A stretch of 64,000 bases of DNA from a virus (IMGVR_UViG_3300028654_000001:372001-436000), one strand, 5' to 3'. Positions 1-8,071 are shown, counted from the stretch's first letter. The notes: generated by a model not told the origin, from the sequence alone. Made by a program: numbers and translations.

Positions 1-1385
1 GCAACAATGGCTAACCTCTTAACCTTTGGCTGTAGCCCAGCCAACAGGAGAGCCGGGTACTGAGTAGAACCCTCACCAGCCTCTTTGAGACTGAAAGCAC
101 TCTTCTGAGCCTCACCTAGCGCAGCTAAAACCTCATTGAATGCGTTACCTATGGCCACGATAGCGGGGTGTTCATCACCAGCAGTGATGAAGTCCTCTGC
201 AATGACTGAAGACTTTCTGAACCATAGGTGAGGGGCTAGGGTGTTGGCGGGAATTGACTTCTTCATATAACGAAGGATCTCTTCGTCATTCTTCACCTCA
301 GGTCGACTATCATCGACCACGATCTTGTCCCCTTCCCACTTAGCGAAGTTCTTGCCTCCCAGTCCATTCTTTTCGAGTTCCTTGCCATCAGTGGTGAGCA
401 TCCCACCATGAGCCGGTTTCCTCTCATAGAAGGCATCAACAACCTTCTTCTCGGCTGCAGTCAGGGCTGCGGTAACTTCTGTGGCGGCAAGTTTCACAAG
501 AGCATGAGACCTCTCGAGACCATCGGGCTCCTTGAGTCTTTCAACCAACTCAAATGGCCCCACCCCCTCCGCTTGAAGAATGATAGCGTCCTTCGGGTCA
601 TATCCCTTAGAGGCCAGCAAAGCTTGTAACTCTTGAAGCTCGGCCTCTCTGGGGTCATAAACTGGCTCTGTTGGCTCCCCAACCTCGCCCAACGCTAGCC
701 TCTCGGGATCCGCAATGAACGACTTTCCGGTATAAGGAGACTTCATAGAACCCTTCCTACGAAGAGCCATGTAGAATTTCTGCCCATCCGAGTCCGTGTA
801 CTGCCATATAACGTTGGTCTTGTTACCTTGAGCTCTAAGCTCTTTGGCAACCGCAGTGAGGTTAACTCGAACTGGATGGCCAGGGAAGGTACTCCCGCTA
901 AAGGGATCTCGCATCATACCAGCCCTCTTCTCAGGAAGATAGAAAGTTACCCCATCGTCCCCCACATACTTCCACAAGACCGTGGAAGCTGCAGCTGTCT
1001 TCTCAGCTTTGTTGATCTCCCCAAAGTTCATCTTCTCACCCTTTGGGGTAAAGCTTCTTCCTGTGTAGGGAGACTTCAACGTTCCGGTGACCCGCTCCGG
1101 AAGGTAGAAGGTGGATCCGTCACCATCGGTATACTTCCAGAGAGCCCCCTTGACCTTGGCCTCATCCTCCTTGAGTTCCTTGCCAACATCCGAGAGGGAA
1201 GATCTTTCAGGATTAGCTGTAAAGGACTTACCAGTGTGCGGGGACTTTAACGTTCCAACTTTCTTCTCTGAGAGGTAGAAGTCCTTGCCCTCCTCGTCTG
1301 TGTACTTCCAGAGCACTGTAGCCGCGATCTTACTTTGAATGGAAGCCGCTCGTGCTAAAAGTGCCTGCTTGGGATCAGTCGTCAT
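1..1385 (-). CDS. Repeat-containing phage protein, C-terminus beyond window
   Basis: A continuous minus-strand reading frame runs from an ATG at 1385 to the window edge without a stop (461 codons seen), so the gene is cut at its 3' end. The first roughly 210 residues hold four tandem copies of a unit of about 55 residues. Each unit has the pattern W-K/Q-Y-x-D-x-x-G-x-x-F-Y-L followed by K-x-G-x-x-x-x-P-x-x-G-x-x-F. The rest is mixed alpha-rich sequence with no recognised domain. The gene lies at the downstream end of the structural block, so a virion or virion-associated role is inferred from position only. I do not recognise the family. Confidence 0.8.
   Translation of the reverse strand, partial: MTTDPKQALLARAASIQSKIAATVLWKYTDEEGKDFYLSEKKVGTLKSPHTGKSFTANPERSSLSDVGKELKEDEAKVKGALWKYTDGDGSTFYLPERVTGTLKSPYTGRSFTPKGEKMNFGEINKAEKTAAASTVLWKYVGDDGVTFYLPEKRAGMMRDPFSGSTFPGHPVRVNLTAVAKELRAQGNKTNVIWQYTDSDGQKFYMALRRKGSMKSPYTGKSFIADPERLALGEVGEPTEPVYDPREAELQELQALLASKGYDPKDAIILQAEGVGPFELVERLKEPDGLERSHALVKLAATEVTAALTAAEKKVVDAFYERKPAHGGMLTTDGKELEKNGLGGKNFAKWEGDKIVVDDSRPEVKNDEEILRYMKKSIPANTLAPHLWFRKSSVIAEDFITAGDEHPAIVAIGNAFNEVLAALGEAQKSAFSLKEAGEGSTQYPALLLAGLQPKVKRLAIV
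780..1320 (-). repeat. Four tandem ~167-bp coding repeats
   Basis: The Trp-Lys/Gln-Tyr codons that open each unit fall near 1306, 1137, 970 and 806, a spacing of about 164 to 169 bp. The units are diverged at the DNA level but keep the aromatic, Gly and Pro positions. This points to an old internal duplication of a small folded module, perhaps a binding domain. Confidence 0.7.
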
Positions 1386-1426
1386 GGATATCTAGCCTCT
1401 CCGTAACTGGGAAGATTGAAAGAACT

Positions 1427-2089
1427 TTAACCACCCTGCTTCCGAAATTTCCTTAGGGCCTGACTAGCCTTCTCAACATCAACACCATCGGTATGTATGA
1501 CTTTAGGGGTGATACTACCTGGGATGCTCCGCGCATCTGGCAACGTAGGTATGTAGTAAGGGGTTTTCTCTTCAGTATTAGGCTCAGAATAACCACTTAG
1601 GTTTGGTTGAGCTTGAGAAACAATCTGAACCGTGGAAGAGGAAAGATTATCCAACTTTTCCAAAATGGTTTTCAACTTGTCGTCTTCAGTAGACTTTCTA
1701 TCACCCTCAGCTCTCAATCTAGCATTTTCAGCCTCCAACCTTCCAACCCTCTCCAAGAGTTCCAGCTGAGCTCTCTCTGATTCTTCCTGTACTTTTGAGA
1801 GTTCTGATTGTAGGTTGGTATTAGAGATAGGGGGCGCCACCAGTGGCTGGGGCTCAATGACAGAAGGCTGAGTTGACTTAGGTGCTACCTGTTGTTGAGG
1901 AGTACTTGGTCTATTATGCCAGAAGATCTTGCCACAACTTATGTGATCCCATAGCTCTCTAGACTTTAGAGCTAGTTCACCAGGTATCGACGTAACTTTA
2001 CCGTGAGGTACGTTGAAGCTTATGTCGGTAACCACCACCATACTGGTGATACCGCTGACTATTACTACATCTCCTGGATTCATCTTCAT
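1427..2089 (-). CDS. Hypothetical coiled-coil protein
   Basis: This 220-residue protein has three parts. Residues 1-60 are a small beta-rich N-terminal part (start MNPGDVVIVSG, with many Val, Ile and Gly). A Pro/Gln-rich linker follows at about residues 61-90. A heptad-like charged coiled coil at about 92-150 is rich in Glu, Leu, Arg and Lys. The C-terminus ends in a basic segment. It sits between structural genes and was probably translated with them. No known family is recognised. A virion assembly or connector role is an inference from location. Confidence 0.75.
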   Translation of the reverse strand: MKMNPGDVVIVSGITSMVVVTDISFNVPHGKVTSIPGELALKSRELWDHISCGKIFWHNRPSTPQQQVAPKSTQPSVIEPQPLVAPPISNTNLQSELSKVQEESERAQLELLERVGRLEAENARLRAEGDRKSTEDDKLKTILEKLDNLSSSTVQIVSQAQPNLSGYSEPNTEEKTPYYIPTLPDARSIPGSITPKVIHTDGVDVEKASQALRKFRKQGG

Positions 2090-2100
2090 AATCTCTCTGG

Positions 2101-2592
2101 TTATCTCTTGGCGGATGCTGCAACACCAGCAGCCATCTTTCTTACTTCAAGTACAATAGCCTTCCGAATCTGTACTATTGCTTCCTTCTTGGCCTTCTCA
2201 ACAAAGTCGTAAGACTCTCGACCCGGGTGGATCCACTTGCCATCCTTCATTGACTTGATAGTGGCACTCCGGAAAATCAGTTCACCTGTCTCGGTGATAA
2301 TTGGGATCGGAACTCGAGACTTAGTCAGCCACCTCATTTGACCCTTCCGTTGACCCCTCATTAGATGAATGAAGGCAGGGTGGGTCGAGTAAAACGTAAG
2401 AGACGATGGGCCTTGCTTTACCTGAAGTGACTTTGATAAAGCCTTCTTTGCCCTATCAGAAAAGGTAGACTGAACGAGCTTCAGCCTCAATCTGGTGAGA
2501 ACACTGAACTTTACACGGTTGAGCGCCTTGTCTGGACTGGTCTCTACCTCCTTGAGGAAAGGCTTACCGTAGATAGTTGCAAGACGGTCCAT
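2101..2592 (-). CDS. Hypothetical phage protein, possible tail/neck component
   Basis: This 163-residue basic protein starts MDRLATIYGKPFLKEVE. Its helical N-terminal half is rich in Lys and Arg. A middle segment contains two Trp residues, and an alanine-rich C-terminal helix follows. It lies 8 bp downstream of the gene at 2601-3950 and 11 bp upstream of the next gene, so it is part of one operon. The length, basic character and position suggest a neck or tail-completion type protein, but no diagnostic motif is present. Confidence 0.75.
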   Translation of the reverse strand: MDRLATIYGKPFLKEVETSPDKALNRVKFSVLTRLRLKLVQSTFSDRAKKALSKSLQVKQGPSSLTFYSTHPAFIHLMRGQRKGQMRWLTKSRVPIPIITETGELIFRSATIKSMKDGKWIHPGRESYDFVEKAKKEAIVQIRKAIVLEVRKMAAGVAASAKR

Positions 2593-2600
2593 AGATCGAC

Positions 2601-3950
2601 TCAGTAATTAGAGTTCTCCCAAGCCTTTGTTCTACCCCTCAACTGTCTCTCTTCTGGGATGTTGGGTTTGTCCATAATCTCAGTTGGAGATCCGAACTCA
2701 GGTCCTTGAGGTCTGAATTGAACAGCCACAAACTTGATTGGGTTTGCAACAGGTACCTTGTATCGAATATCCTTCTCGTCGAAGCACCCAATGGTAAAAT
2801 GTTGCTGGAGCAGCATCCCTCGATTGGTGGGCATCCGCACCGGGCCGATACTGTAGCGATCCCCATTGATCTTGAGTAAAAAGTCCCTGTGACTCAGGAT
2901 TGGTTGTGGACCAGTCCACACTTCATAGGAGTGTTCGACTGTCCTGCCAATATCCCTCTGGGCAATCTTCACATCGGCATCATCCGGAGCAATGATGATC
3001 TCGTAGGGACCCTCATAACCCCCAAGGACCCCAGTTCCAAAACAGAAGGTGCAGTCCGAAATGGGTTGTTTATGGGTTTGGTCATAACACAGACACGGGA
3101 GACCGACTACTTTTCGTAAATAAGCTCGAACCCGTTCACCACCCTGTTCAAGAATCCACCTGTTTCTCCTGATCGCCTCCCTCCAATAATTGTCTAACTT
3201 CTCGATCTCAAAGTTATTGGTGGCTGATGCACTCTCAAGAGGAGTCTCAATGAGGTTATCAGGATTAGTCTCATCCCAAGTGTGGCTTGCTGGGATCCCA
3301 ACAGTTGTAACCCTATAGAAGATTCGTTGTTTTAGGTCAGTCTTGAGTAGATCCCTCTTAAATCGATAGGCACAAGTAACACGACTAGTACTTGTAGGAA
3401 CTACAGGAAGAATCCTCTGCTGGTGAGCGGTGTCCGTATAGATGTTGGCATCAATCTCAACCTCCCCCGTCTGCCCATTTACAGCCAAGACCCTCACCTG
3501 AACCCCATCGACGAATACCATTACATCTTGAGTATTCTTTGTCGGAACCCCTCGAGAGGCTTCACCAACAATCGGATAGTTCAAAGTCTTGAAGACGTAC
3601 CGAGGACCATCCATGCCCGTACTGGCCTCACCGAAGAGGATAAACTGACGAGTTACATCCTCTTCCGGTACGAGCTCGTTGTCAGTCTGATCCCTCCAAA
3701 ACTTAGCCCCTACTGGAAGATCAGTAATTCGATGATAGGGCCCGAATTCAGAGTCAAAGCTACGATAAACGTTGACCCCGAGAATCTTAAACCGACTATT
3801 CAGAGTCAGATAGGCAGGGTCATCCCAAAGAAGATCAATAACTCCAACCTCCCCACCTCTCATGAACAGATTCAGAGGTGGGGCCGGCCACGGAAGCTTG
3901 TTCAACTCAACAAGCTGTGGATTCCTATCTCGGTTGCTTACGTCCGCCAT
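2601..3950 (-). CDS. Structural protein with CxC/CxxC zinc-finger-like insert
   Basis: This 449-residue protein is beta-rich over its first 240 residues, with a segment resembling a fibronectin/Ig fold (LGVNVYRSFDSEFGPY). A helical segment follows (WREAIRRNRWILEQGGERVR). Near residues 285-310 the cysteine motif CLCYD...CTFCFGTG resembles the CxxCxGxG elements of DnaJ-type zinc fingers. The C-terminal part is again beta-rich. The gene belongs to the structural cluster, and a GAGG element precedes the ATG. The exact virion part is not known. The cysteines probably bind a metal that stabilises the fold. Confidence 0.75.
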   Translation of the reverse strand: MADVSNRDRNPQLVELNKLPWPAPPLNLFMRGGEVGVIDLLWDDPAYLTLNSRFKILGVNVYRSFDSEFGPYHRITDLPVGAKFWRDQTDNELVPEEDVTRQFILFGEASTGMDGPRYVFKTLNYPIVGEASRGVPTKNTQDVMVFVDGVQVRVLAVNGQTGEVEIDANIYTDTAHQQRILPVVPTSTSRVTCAYRFKRDLLKTDLKQRIFYRVTTVGIPASHTWDETNPDNLIETPLESASATNNFEIEKLDNYWREAIRRNRWILEQGGERVRAYLRKVVGLPCLCYDQTHKQPISDCTFCFGTGVLGGYEGPYEIIIAPDDADVKIAQRDIGRTVEHSYEVWTGPQPILSHRDFLLKINGDRYSIGPVRMPTNRGMLLQQHFTIGCFDEKDIRYKVPVANPIKFVAVQFRPQGPEFGSPTEIMDKPNIPEERQLRGRTKAWENSNY

Positions 3951-3975
3951 GGCTGGTCCTCACAAGAGGAGCCTA

Positions 3976-3996
3976 ATAAAGGGAAAAACCCTTTAT
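3976..3996 (-). terminator. Short hairpin between genes
   Basis: An 8-bp perfect inverted repeat (ATAAAGGG and CCCTTTAT) with a five-A loop lies just after the gene at 4018-4407 and before the gene starting at 3950. There is no strong T-tract, so it may be a weak terminator or a processing site. Confidence 0.4.
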
Positions 3997-4017
3997 ACGG
4001 ACACACTCAGAATGGGA

Positions 4018-4407
4018 TCAGTTGCCAGGGGCCCCCTTGGCTGCTTGAGCCTGATTAGACGCAAGCTGAGCTTGAAGAGCTGCTTGAGCTTGAGATGCTG
4101 CTTGTTGATTGAAGGCCTCCATGGCCTCTTCAACTGGCTTCACAGCCCCAGTCTTCGCATCAATCTCTACAGGGTAGTTAGTTGGAAGACCCCGAGATAT
4201 AAGGACACCCTCGAACAACCTCTGGCGCTCAGCCTCAATATTGGAAGCTGCTCGCATGAGACGAATCTTGTCCTGTTCCAAACTCAGGAGGCTGTCAGCA
4301 ACTTGAAGTCTTGAGGACTGAAGTTGTTGAAACTTCCTGAGTGTCTCCGCGTCAACTGGATCTGCTATGGTTAATTTTGGCTGATTTGATTCGGTCTGAT
4401 CACTCAT
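4018..4407 (-). CDS. Hypothetical alanine/glutamine-rich helical protein
   Basis: This 129-residue protein is mostly helical. Residues 20-75 look like a coiled coil (Leu, Gln, Arg and Glu in heptad-like spacing). The C-terminal 35 residues are very rich in Ala and Gln. It resembles small accessory or chaperone-like structural proteins of phages, but no family is recognised. Hairpin DNA follows its stop codon. Confidence 0.7.
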   Translation of the reverse strand: MSDQTESNQPKLTIADPVDAETLRKFQQLQSSRLQVADSLLSLEQDKIRLMRAASNIEAERQRLFEGVLISRGLPTNYPVEIDAKTGAVKPVEEAMEAFNQQAASQAQAALQAQLASNQAQAAKGAPGN

Positions 4408-4464
4408 TTGAGCTGTCTCCGTGAAATGGGGAGTACGCGTACTAAGCTATCGGTGATAAAAGGA

Positions 4465-4680
4465 TCAATCAGGGCAGCCAGCACAGCCCCTTCGAATAAC
4501 GTAGGAGAGTGATGGGCCACTATCAGGTATCAAGTTGAGTGTCCCATGAGAGAAGTTCGCCTTGATGATCTTAGCCCCTCTTCTATCAAGTATGGCCGTA
4601 CCCTCATTGATAGCCGTAAAGCACCGACCCATGTCCTCAGGAGACATGACATCATTACACTCGAAAGGAACCCCGAACAC
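4465..4680 (-). CDS. Small hypothetical protein (GTG start)
   Basis: This 71-codon frame begins at a GTG directly after an in-frame TAG (4681-4683), so it continues the reading frame of the endonuclease-like remnant upstream. It encodes a small protein with three Cys residues (one in the N-terminal part and CAGC near the end). No good ribosome binding site is visible. It could be a short real gene starting at this GTG or at an ATG 11 codons in, or part of a decayed mobile gene. Evidence is only moderate. Confidence 0.45.
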   Translation of the reverse strand: MFGVPFECNDVMSPEDMGRCFTAINEGTAILDRRGAKIIKANFSHGTLNLIPDSGPSLSYVIRRGCAGCPD

Positions 4681-4842
4681 CTAGGTGGATACACCGAGGA
4701 AGGCTTTGATTCTCGCTTGAGTCTCAACAGGGGCCTTCTTCACCTCTGATTCCCATACCACTAAGCACTCAATTCCAATCTCTGCAAAGGCAACTACCAA
4801 CTCAGACTCATGCTCGAAGTTAGCCAGAAAACCGCCGCTAAC
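4681..4842 (-). pseudogene. Remnant of a homing-endonuclease C-terminus
   Basis: This 53-codon open stretch has no ATG and starts after a TGA. It reads ...ELVVAFAEIGIECLVVWESE and ends with an amphipathic RIKAFL segment. The pattern of hydrophobic strand, LVVWE, then a helix ending in a bulky residue pair is the usual C-terminus of Vsr/DUF559-like and related phage endonucleases. It lies directly after the fractured intein locus and has no nuclease core, so I read it as a decayed mobile gene. The only possible start is a TTG at 4800, giving 39 residues. Confidence 0.4.
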
Positions 4843-5476
4843 TCACCCCCAGGAATTTTGCCGGGGCGAGCACCCCTCTACCGACGTACGGGCCGAAACT
4901 AGACCGGATGCCCGACCCGTAGCGAGGTTGCTGCAAGCCTCGGATGATCTTCACAGTAGCCTTGGCTCTTTCAAGCTGGGCGGTGAATTGATCGATCAAG
5001 CTCTGTTTCATATCACTGTACTTAGCAGACTTCTCAAGATCCAAAGAAACACCTCCAATCGAGTAGCTATTGTGGGCCAAGATCCCATTCGCCAGTACGA
5101 AGTTCTCAGGACCGGGAACAGATAAATCATACATAAAAGGTCTAGAGAGCGCCTCTCTAACCCCAAGAATTAGCTCTTTACCTAGGAGGTCTCCTTGAAC
5201 CACAGCTATGGGTTCACGATCTTCAAACTTATTTGAGGGCTTTGCTACAGGGAGGAGACCCCTCATTGAAAACAAACTATGGTCTGTTGTAACAATAACC
5301 TGTCTTCCATCCAGTAAGGTAACTTGAACGCAATCTTTCTCACTAGAGGGATGCTTAAGGATTGCAGTAACCTTTGACTTAGTAACACGCCCAGTAGGGG
5401 TAACTGATCTAACCCGCAGTAGACCAGCCTGAAAAGCACTCTTGATTGCGGACCTAACTTCCGGTTTCATAGACAC
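4838..5476 (-). CDS. Split-intein C-terminal half plus C-extein of structural protein
   Basis: This 212-residue protein has two parts. Residues 1-136 are the C-terminal piece of a Hint/intein domain. It shows block B (T63-x-x-H66 in TTDHSLF), a block F-like strand region, and block G ending NGILAHN at N136, followed by Ser137 as the +1 nucleophile. Residues 137-212 (SYSIGGVSLDLEK...) are the C-extein and fit as the continuation of the product encoded at 6435-7196. No splicing start is encoded here, so function requires trans-splicing with the partner. The 5' end overlaps the endonuclease gene by 23 bp, which suggests coupled translation. Confidence 0.85.
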   Translation of the reverse strand: MSMKPEVRSAIKSAFQAGLLRVRSVTPTGRVTKSKVTAILKHPSSEKDCVQVTLLDGRQVIVTTDHSLFSMRGLLPVAKPSNKFEDREPIAVVQGDLLGKELILGVREALSRPFMYDLSVPGPENFVLANGILAHNSYSIGGVSLDLEKSAKYSDMKQSLIDQFTAQLERAKATVKIIRGLQQPRYGSGIRSSFGPYVGRGVLAPAKFLGVS

Positions 5477-6533
5477 CTCGCAAGGTCACAAGAAGGTCTC
5501 TGACCCTATCAACCCAAACAGAAAAGTCACCTGAATCATGCTCAGGAACCCTAAGAAGAGTCCAACCATGGTTCAGTAGATAGGTGGTCTTTCGTTTGTC
5601 CAACTTTGCAATATCAGGATTAGCTGTAAGACCGCAGATAGAACACCCATGCCAGTAACAACCATCAACCTCTATAGCCAGCTTTAGTTCAGAGAATGCT
5701 TCGTCAATATGGTAATAACCCACTCTGAACTCTCGTTGAAACCCATGAACACCAGCTTCAACTAAAGCCGCTTCAAACCTCTGATGGAGTTTAGAGAAAG
5801 TTCTCCTGATAAACCCACGAGCCTTAGCAGCAGATTCCCGTATCTCACCCCGGTGCTCTTTTTGATATAAGGCCTGCTTAGCTACAAAATCAGGATCTTT
5901 CCAGAGCTTAGCACTTCGCTCTCCTACTCTCATACGTGCCTCAGGGGTTTTATTATACTGAGTCAAATGAAGGGTAGCCCTTTCACGATAACCTGAGTCT
6001 TGCATCCGACGAGAAGCTTCAGCTATCTGATTCCGCGTCTTTTTCCCCTCAGGCGTTTGAAACCTAAGTTTAAGAGTTTCAGCTTGCGCTATCTTCTGAG
6101 CTTCAGTCTTCTTTTTTTTAGCACGAGTAACTGATGAAGTTAGAGCAGCATTTGGCCACTTTTCCTGGTATTGGCTGAGTGTCAAACCGGAACAGGACTT
6201 TAGATGCTTAGTAGAGATACTTGCTTGTTTTCCTCTACACTCAAGGCAAGTAACGAAGTGCTCACCTTCTATAAGATTACTTAGACTACTCTCTACAATT
6301 GCTGACCCGACAGAACCAGAGCTAACTAATACCCCAGCCGATACTAGGTTGATCAATGCACGTTGATTCATTCCAAACTGAGTAGTTACACTCAATCTTG
6401 ACCTACAACCGATTGGAACCCTAAAACCAGCCATTTAAGAACCATAACATATATCGTACAGGTCCGCTATAGTTACATCGACTTCTTGACCCTCAGGTAA
6501 GATTACACGAACCTCAGTCTCAGGAGCAATCGA
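5069..6533 (-). mobile_element. Fractured-gene insertion: split intein with free-standing endonuclease gene
   Basis: The element comprises the intein N-part (6438-6533, 32 residues from Ser222), the endonuclease gene (5454-6434) and the intein C-part (5069-5476, 136 residues). The three frames are separate: the N-part stops with TAA just before the ATG of the nuclease, and the nuclease overlaps the C-part. Removing the element joins ...NWIADEF to SYSIGG... and restores one protein of 297 residues. The arrangement matches the fractured genes with split inteins and Vsr-like nucleases reported from metagenomic phage sequence. The short N-part resembles atypically split inteins such as AceL-TerL. 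Confidence 0.85.
5454..6434 (-). CDS. Vsr-like (EDxHD-type) homing endonuclease, free-standing
   Basis: This 326-residue protein probably cuts intein-free alleles of the host gene and so spreads the split intein. Residues 56-95 look like a MucR/Ros-type zinc finger (C63, C66, H77, C81, then LTLSQYQEKW). Residues 100-210 are basic repeated helical units like NUMOD DNA-binding segments. Residues 213-325 carry the Vsr/DUF559-like nuclease core: LAIEVDGCYWHGC around D257, W261 and H262, then a helix and GWTLLRVPEHD. The gene sits exactly between the two intein halves and is translationally linked to both. Confidence 0.8.
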   Translation of the reverse strand: MAGFRVPIGCRSRLSVTTQFGMNQRALINLVSAGVLVSSGSVGSAIVESSLSNLIEGEHFVTCLECRGKQASISTKHLKSCSGLTLSQYQEKWPNAALTSSVTRAKKKKTEAQKIAQAETLKLRFQTPEGKKTRNQIAEASRRMQDSGYRERATLHLTQYNKTPEARMRVGERSAKLWKDPDFVAKQALYQKEHRGEIRESAAKARGFIRRTFSKLHQRFEAALVEAGVHGFQREFRVGYYHIDEAFSELKLAIEVDGCYWHGCSICGLTANPDIAKLDKRKTTYLLNHGWTLLRVPEHDSGDFSVWVDRVRDLLVTLRGVYETGS

Positions 6534-7196
6534 GAACTCATCCGCGATCCAATTACTTTGAAGCATTTGAACAGCAAAAGACATGGCGGCAGTGAGAAGT
6601 AAGGTCTTCCACTCACTCTTCATCTGGACCATGTGGTCGACATCTTGGAAGAACGTCCTCGGTGGGGCGGCAATGATCATGTCTAGACCTTCGTCTAGAC
6701 ATTCGATGAGCTCCTCATCTTCCCAGATGTACCCGAATACACGACTGAACTGGTCAACAGTTTGCTCGTGGGCTGGGGGCCTAAATTTGTAGTTCTTGTC
6801 GGGATTGTTGTCTCGGGTGAGGATCCTCATTCTCCTTACCAACTCCATCTGTATCGCAGTATGACAGCTAGGGGTACTCGACTCTCTATCAGCAACATTG
6901 AACTCCTGTAGAGCCGTCTGAATAGGTCCACCCACCATTTCTCGGATAGTCCACCTAACTCGATAGTCTCCAAGGTTGGCATCCAGAGGTACCACAATGT
7001 TGGCAAAGTACTCGCCAACTGAAGCATTCACTGGAATCCGTCGTAGAGGGCCTACTAGAACCTCGAGGCCGGTTGTATTGTCATAGACGGCATAGTTGAT
7101 CTCAGCTGCATTGATCGGATGCCCTGAGGCGTTGGTAAGAAATACATTCAGGTCATTCCTACCTAGTTGTTGCCCGCGATAGAATAGAGTTCCCAT
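6435..7196 (-). CDS. Structural protein N-extein ending in split-intein N-terminal piece
   Basis: This 253-residue protein has two parts. Residues 1-221 are the N-extein. It contains a beta-sandwich-like segment (residues 5-100, related to the protein at 7200-7667) and then a helical region. Residues 222-253 start with Ser and read SIAPETEVRVILPEGQEVDV, which fits intein block A, and then the frame stops. Joining F221 to Ser137 of the gene at 4838 gives a continuous structural protein. Without trans-splicing this product would be truncated and would carry an intein tail. The virion role is inferred from the neighbouring genes. Confidence 0.8.
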   Translation of the reverse strand: MGTLFYRGQQLGRNDLNVFLTNASGHPINAAEINYAVYDNTTGLEVLVGPLRRIPVNASVGEYFANIVVPLDANLGDYRVRWTIREMVGGPIQTALQEFNVADRESSTPSCHTAIQMELVRRMRILTRDNNPDKNYKFRPPAHEQTVDQFSRVFGYIWEDEELIECLDEGLDMIIAAPPRTFFQDVDHMVQMKSEWKTLLLTAAMSFAVQMLQSNWIADEFSIAPETEVRVILPEGQEVDVTIADLYDICYGS

Positions 7197-7199
7197 GGT

Positions 7200-7667
7200 C
7201 TAAAACCTTCTCCCGCCACAACAGTGATACCCAGGCCCCCACTCCCGCTCGAGCCACTCCCGTTCCCCATGGTGATGCCCATCTGGTCTACAAGGGTTGT
7301 GGTGGAACTCAGCTGGACTGAATACCTCGAACCCAAATCGATCTTCTTGCAGTGGGCCCTCGAAGTACTCCTGAAACACCCATTCTACATACCACTGACC
7401 AGACTGCCCACCCTCACCAGCATACCCAGTAGCGTAGTACTCACCTATATCAGCTTGAACAGGCATCCTATGGCATGGAAATACCTTGATTAAGTGACTG
7501 CAATGAGGGCCATGATGTTCCCGAGGCTTAGGGTGATACAGCAAAGTATACTTGATGCTGTAAGGGCTAAAAGGAGACCCAGCCCCATCAACAATGTAGA
7601 TCGGTAGATCACCACGTTGAAATAGATGGCCACACTTGAACACACCAGGGCTTGATTTAACAATCAC
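7200..7667 (-). CDS. Structural protein, Ig-like module, His-rich C-terminus
   Basis: This 155-residue protein is related to the start of the adjacent gene: both share a pattern of LF-R-G, then G-x-P, then VGEYY/VGEYF and a later W-x-V/I-x-W stretch. The C-terminal 40 residues are unusual, with many His, Cys, Arg and Trp (for example DGHHHGEREW), which could bind metal. It lies 3 bp from the upstream stop and so belongs to the structural operon. The precise virion role is unknown. Confidence 0.7.
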   Translation of the reverse strand: MIVKSSPGVFKCGHLFQRGDLPIYIVDGAGSPFSPYSIKYTLLYHPKPREHHGPHCSHLIKVFPCHRMPVQADIGEYYATGYAGEGGQSGQWYVEWVFQEYFEGPLQEDRFGFEVFSPAEFHHNPCRPDGHHHGEREWLEREWGPGYHCCGGRRF

Positions 7668-7672
7668 TTGTC

Positions 7673-8071
7673 TTACCCTCCAGCACCCACAAATGAAACC
7701 TTCAAACCGCCGCCTGGTGGGACTACTCCAGTACCAGATTCAACATCGTAGTCTTGAGCAAGAATCTGAGATCCATCCGGGTATATGAGAAGAATCCTCC
7801 AATAGCCAATTGCATTGGGTCTCCACCTCACCCCATAGGATCCACCAGAGAGATTATCCAAGTAGACGTTACCAGAGGCTACTTGACCCTCGGTCACATC
7901 TGTTCCAGATACCAGCAACCAAGTCTGAGGTATATTGTCGTAATATACCTGCAGAACAAGTTGGGAAGTGGTCAAATCCGATACACGTGAGTAACCATCC
8001 AAACCAAAGAAATCGGCTTGGTCGTAAACGACCAAGTTGTTGAATACAAGCCGGCCTCTCGTGGTAGGCAT
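7673..8071 (-). CDS. Beta-rich virion protein module
   Basis: This 132-residue beta-rich protein (YDNIPQTWLLVSGTDV, then GVRWRPNAIGYWRILLIYP) shares its fold pattern with the C-terminal half of the next gene (8122-8721). The shared elements are an LVSGT/LVSGV strand, a Y-x-x-R-W/F strand, and a G-Y/L-WR-I/L-I strand. This suggests repeated duplication of an Ig-like module in the block. It ends in a Gly-rich tail. It is likely a tail or surface protein. Confidence 0.7.
   Translation of the reverse strand: MPTTRGRLVFNNLVVYDQADFFGLDGYSRVSDLTTSQLVLQVYYDNIPQTWLLVSGTDVTEGQVASGNVYLDNLSGGSYGVRWRPNAIGYWRILLIYPDGSQILAQDYDVESGTGVVPPGGGLKVSFVGAGG

Noticed and set aside
3423-4058. Plus-strand frames over 200 codons opposite the gene at 2601
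   Set aside because: The minus-strand gene has a consistent domain pattern and a good start; the plus frame lacks any recognised feature.
4681-4683. Amber codon recoding (TAG as sense) in this phage
   Set aside because: Only one in-frame TAG was seen, between a decayed frame and a short frame; other genes end normally in TAG, for example at 4838.
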